DNA of 44,261 nucleotides from Lysinibacillus sp. (GTDB taxonomy: Bacteria; Bacillota; Bacilli; Bacillales_A; Planococcaceae), in assembly GCA_031181585.1 (NCBI GenBank), contig JAPSKP010000022.1, forward strand, positions 1-44,261, given 5' to 3'. This document shows, one piece after another, positions 41,803 to 44,261 of the stretch. Position numbers and translations under genes: made by a program. Every line of letters starts with the position of its first letter. Within the stretch, counting starts at the first letter, position 1. The notes beneath the pieces were generated by a model. It saw nothing but the letters and a program-made list of their open reading frames with translations, was not told where the DNA came from and did no database searches.

Positions 41803-43065
41803 TTAATCCTCCTTACCGCTTAAGAAATAAACCGCTTCCTGGTTGACTTGTTGGGCCATCTTTTGAACATCTTCCTTTGTAACATCTTGCCAACGAGCTG
41901 CCCATGTATCAATCGTAAATGCTTCGTTTAAATCTTTGTATTGGTCATAAATCTCAATCTGCCCGCGTGCCGAATCCACTGCTTCCTTCAATTGGTTTAT
42001 CAGCATCGCTTTTGTTTGTGCCAATTCCAACTCGGAAATCTCTCCGTTTTGCATCGCTTTCAACTGCTCGTTAATGACATCAATCGCCTTTTCCTCATTT
42101 GAAGGTTCGATACCGGAAACGACAAATACAAGGCCATATTGAGAAGAGTAGGAGCTTGATGCATAATAAGCAAGGCTTTCACGTTCCCGTACATTCATAA
42201 ATAGCTTCGAATGTGCATATCCCCCGAATATTCCGTTAAAGATCTGCATTTTAGCAAAATCCTCGTGTCCGAAATGGACAGGTGTCGAAAAACCGATATG
42301 CAGTTTTCCCTGCTTCATTTCCTGGCGCTCTTTTGTATAAGCCTCTGGTTTGGATTCTACCTTAATTGGAGCCTGCTTTTCATGTAGCTCCCGGTCCCCG
42401 AAAGGCAACGCTTTACTTAATTTTTCTTTTATTTCTTCTGTATTAATATCGCCTACGACATAAATATCGATTGTATCATCAGCCAGCATGGAATCATATG
42501 CCTGCTTCAGTGACTGTGGCGTCACTGCGTCCACTTGTTCGATTGTACCGTTTGCCGAAATGGAGGCAGGATGGTTTGGACGAAGAATTTGTGTGAGACG
42601 GTATTGAGCATAGCGCGACTTATCATCGAAAATAGACTGGATACGCTGTTTTACCATTTCTTTCTCGCGCTCAACAATGGCTGATACAAATGCATTGTTT
42701 TCAAGATTTGGTTTAAAAATAGCTGTATGAAGCAGATCAAGAACATCATTCAGCACGTTCGAATTCGCTAAATACTGCTCATTGACTGTTTCTACATTCA
42801 TTAAAACCGTATGCTCATTTCCACGCTTTCCCGTATCGAAATATAAAATCGTGCCGAACAGGTCATCTAAATAGCTGCGGAATGCTGCGGATGTGTTGAA
42901 CCTTTCATTTGAATGCTGTAGCACATTCGTCAATACCGTTCGCTCTGCTGCATCTTTCTCTGTAAGCGGACGTCTCCATTTAATCGAAAAATTGACCGTT
43001 TTAAACTGGGCCGTTTGTCGAATATGTAAAGAAACGCCTTTCGCCAATTGTGTCGTTAAAAACAA
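41803..43065 (-). CDS. ymfF: YmfF, M16-family homologue lacking the zinc motif
   Basis: The 420-residue product follows the M16 fold, with WRRPLTEKDAAERTVLTNVL at the N-terminus, TVEQVDA-like IEQVDAVTPQSLKQAYDSML in the middle, and HFGHEDFAKMQIFNGIFGGYAHSKLFMNVRERESLAYYASS near residue 275. HxxEH is absent: the aligned place reads VLQHSNERF. So it should be the non-catalytic partner of YmfH, giving the substrate-binding half. The last of these strings contains the Arg-Tyr (R-x-x-x-Y) pair of the inactive M16 half. It starts at TTG 43063-43065 with AGGAGG upstream. Confidence 0.92.
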   Translation of the reverse strand: MFLTTQLAKGVSLHIRQTAQFKTVNFSIKWRRPLTEKDAAERTVLTNVLQHSNERFNTSAAFRSYLDDLFGTILYFDTGKRGNEHTVLMNVETVNEQYLANSNVLNDVLDLLHTAIFKPNLENNAFVSAIVEREKEMVKQRIQSIFDDKSRYAQYRLTQILRPNHPASISANGTIEQVDAVTPQSLKQAYDSMLADDTIDIYVVGDINTEEIKEKLSKALPFGDRELHEKQAPIKVESKPEAYTKERQEMKQGKLHIGFSTPVHFGHEDFAKMQIFNGIFGGYAHSKLFMNVRERESLAYYASSSYSSQYGLVFVVSGIEPSNEEKAIDVINEQLKAMQNGEISELELAQTKAMLINQLKEAVDSARGQIEIYDQYKDLNEAFTIDTWAARWQDVTKEDVQKMAQQVNQEAVYFLSGKED

Positions 43066-43184
43066 AAAAACTCCTCCTGACTACCTATTAAATACAGTTC
43101 TATTCTTTATTACTATACATGTGAATATGCGCATAATGCAAAGTTATTATACGACTTTCTGGAAAAGACTACGTTCATAAGAAA

Positions 43185-43209
43185 AAGCCGCCTCGAAACG
43201 AAGCGGCTT
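43185..43209 (-). terminator. Terminator of the ABC permease operon
   Basis: AAGCCGC pairs with GCGGCTT, with an inner TCG/CGA stem, followed on the minus strand by TTTTTCTT. It lies about 65 bases after the permease stop. The gap on to ymfF should hold that unit's promoter. Confidence 0.87.
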
Positions 43210-43273
43210 ATAATTAAATGCTAGTTATTCTATATTGGCTGTAATTTATTTTGCAGCTGAATGCCCAAAACGA

Positions 43274-44236
43274 TTATCGTTTTCCTTTAATATAAGGAAT
43301 ACCAGATGCTTTTGGAGCAGTTGCTTTTCCGATAAATCCAGCTAACGCTAAAATTGTCAGGACATACGGCAAGATTGTTAGGAATACTGGCGGTACTTCC
43401 TTAATATATGGAATAGATCCGCCTGCGATTGATAATGCCTGCGCTAAACCAAAGAATAATGCTGCACCCATCGCGCCAATTGGGTGCCATTTCCCGAAGA
43501 TCATTGCGGCAATTGCCATGAAGCCTTGTCCATTAATCGTGGCATGGCCAAAATCGTTCGTAATTGTTTGTGCATAAATCGCACCGCCTATCCCTGCCAT
43601 AGCGCCAGAAATCATCACGGCAACATAGCGCATTTTCGTTACGTTGATACCCATTGTATCAGCCGCCATCGGGTGCTCCCCAACAGCCCGGAGACGAAGG
43701 CCAAACGGTGTTTTATAAATAACAAACCAAGCAGCAAAAGCGACTACAATTGCGAGAATTGAAGTTCCATATATATCTTGGAACAACAATGGTCCAAAGA
43801 AGGGGATGTCTGATAATAACGGGATATCAAAACGGGCCAGGCGTTCAGAGATAAAGTCTGTTTGGCCTTTTCCGTCGAAAATTAACTTTACTAGGAACAA
43901 TGCTACTGCAATACCTAATAGATTAAGTGCTACCCCTGTTACCGTCTGATCCGCACGGAATGATATGGCTGCAACAGCAAGGAATAGTGAGAATACTGCC
44001 CCGACTATCATCGCTGCAACCAATGCTACCCAAGGTGTTAATCCGCCAAGTGAATCTGCTGTAAATAGATTAAATACAATCCCTACGAAGGCACCAATAA
44101 CCATGATTCCTTCAATCCCGATGTTTACTACACCTGAACGCTCAGAGAATACGCCGCCGATCGCGCCGAAAATCAATGGAGCTGCGTAGAAAATAGCAGA
44201 AGGGACGATGAAATACAATACTTCTATAAAGCTCAT
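43274..44236 (-). CDS. nupQ: Nucleoside-type ABC transporter permease (YufQ/NupQ family)
   Basis: This is a BPD/LivH-type membrane subunit of BMP-family importers; in B. subtilis NupNOPQ carries guanosine and other nucleosides. The 320-residue product has about nine membrane helices. Family strings are PLIFGAIGGVFSERSGVVNIGIEGIM, RADQTVTGVALNLLGIA, KTPFGLRLRAVGEHPMAADTMGI (the EAA-like ATPase contact) and GQGFMAIAAMIFGKWHP. The ATG 44234-44236 overlaps no gene, but AAGGAGGG precedes it inside the end of the next gene. Its partner genes should lie beyond the right edge. The substrate is inferred from the family. Confidence 0.9.
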   Translation of the reverse strand: MSFIEVLYFIVPSAIFYAAPLIFGAIGGVFSERSGVVNIGIEGIMVIGAFVGIVFNLFTADSLGGLTPWVALVAAMIVGAVFSLFLAVAAISFRADQTVTGVALNLLGIAVALFLVKLIFDGKGQTDFISERLARFDIPLLSDIPFFGPLLFQDIYGTSILAIVVAFAAWFVIYKTPFGLRLRAVGEHPMAADTMGINVTKMRYVAVMISGAMAGIGGAIYAQTITNDFGHATINGQGFMAIAAMIFGKWHPIGAMGAALFFGLAQALSIAGGSIPYIKEVPPVFLTILPYVLTILALAGFIGKATAPKASGIPYIKGKR

Positions 44237-44237
44237 A

Positions 44238-44261
44238 TTATTTGCCCTCCTTTTTGCTACC
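44238..44261 (-). CDS. C-terminal end of the partner ABC permease (partial)
   Basis: The last 24 bases read, on the minus strand, as GSKKEGK and a TAA stop two bases before the nupQ ATG. A Lys-rich C-terminal tail one base away from the downstream start is what a coupled YufP/NupP-type gene would show. The remainder is outside the window, so this is only a positional inference. Confidence 0.45.
   Translation of the reverse strand, partial: GSKKEGK

Overview
The window reads as a low-GC Gram-positive chromosome of the Bacillales. It is most likely a Planococcaceae member of the Lysinibacillus/Solibacillus type, judged from S-layer-homology (SLH) proteins, strong AGGAGG-type ribosome binding sites, frequent GTG/TTG starts and the Bacillus-type order ymfF-ymfH-ymfI-ymfJ-ymfK-ymfM-pgsA-cinA-recA-rny. 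The genus is an inference from gene content, not a database result. Almost everything is on the minus strand; only a GT2/GtcA pair (31164-32487) is on the plus strand.

Layout, left to right. (1) 1-3558: the N-terminal part of a group-4 glycosyltransferase running off the left edge, a membrane-anchored unknown protein, and a three-SLH-domain surface protein with an unknown C-terminal domain. (2) 3831-4628: ymdB, with its own terminator and promoter. (3) 4773-27101: a 19-gene exopolysaccharide/capsule locus, transcribed right to left. It starts with a PHP-type phosphotyrosine phosphatase and an LCP (LytR-CpsA-Psr) ligase. It continues with a membrane NDP-sugar 4,6-dehydratase, a DegT aminotransferase, an initiating sugar transferase, a FemAB-like protein, a WbuB-like glycosyltransferase, the capE-capF-capG trio for UDP-L-FucNAc, two more glycosyltransferases, Wzy and Wzx. 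It ends with two tandem paralogous ATP-grasp ligases, the CpsC/CpsD tyrosine-kinase pair and galE. (4) 27424-32601: a minimal SLH-only protein and a divergent yfhO / csbB-gtcA module of the lipoteichoic-acid glycosylation type. (5) 32605-43065: core genes rny, recA, cinA, pgsA, rodZ/ymfM, ymfK, ymfJ, ymfI, ymfH and ymfF. (6) 43274-44261: a nucleoside-type ABC permease and the last codons of its partner.

How the genes work together (inference from family assignments). The EPS locus looks like a complete Wzx/Wzy pathway. A PglC-type transferase would load a bacillosamine-family sugar (EpsC/PglF plus DegT) on undecaprenyl phosphate. Three glycosyltransferases would extend it, using UDP-L-FucNAc from CapEFG and UDP-Gal/GalNAc from GalE. 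Wzx would flip the unit, Wzy polymerise it, the CpsBCD phosphorelay set chain length, and the LCP enzyme attach the polymer to the wall. The tandem ATP-grasp enzymes and the FemAB-like protein are the non-standard parts, and suggest an amide- or amino-acid-decorated polymer.

The most notable feature is that rny and ymdB, adjacent in Bacillus subtilis, lie about 28 kb apart here, with the whole surface-polysaccharide region between them. No CRISPR array, tRNA, rRNA, phage or insertion sequence was recognised.
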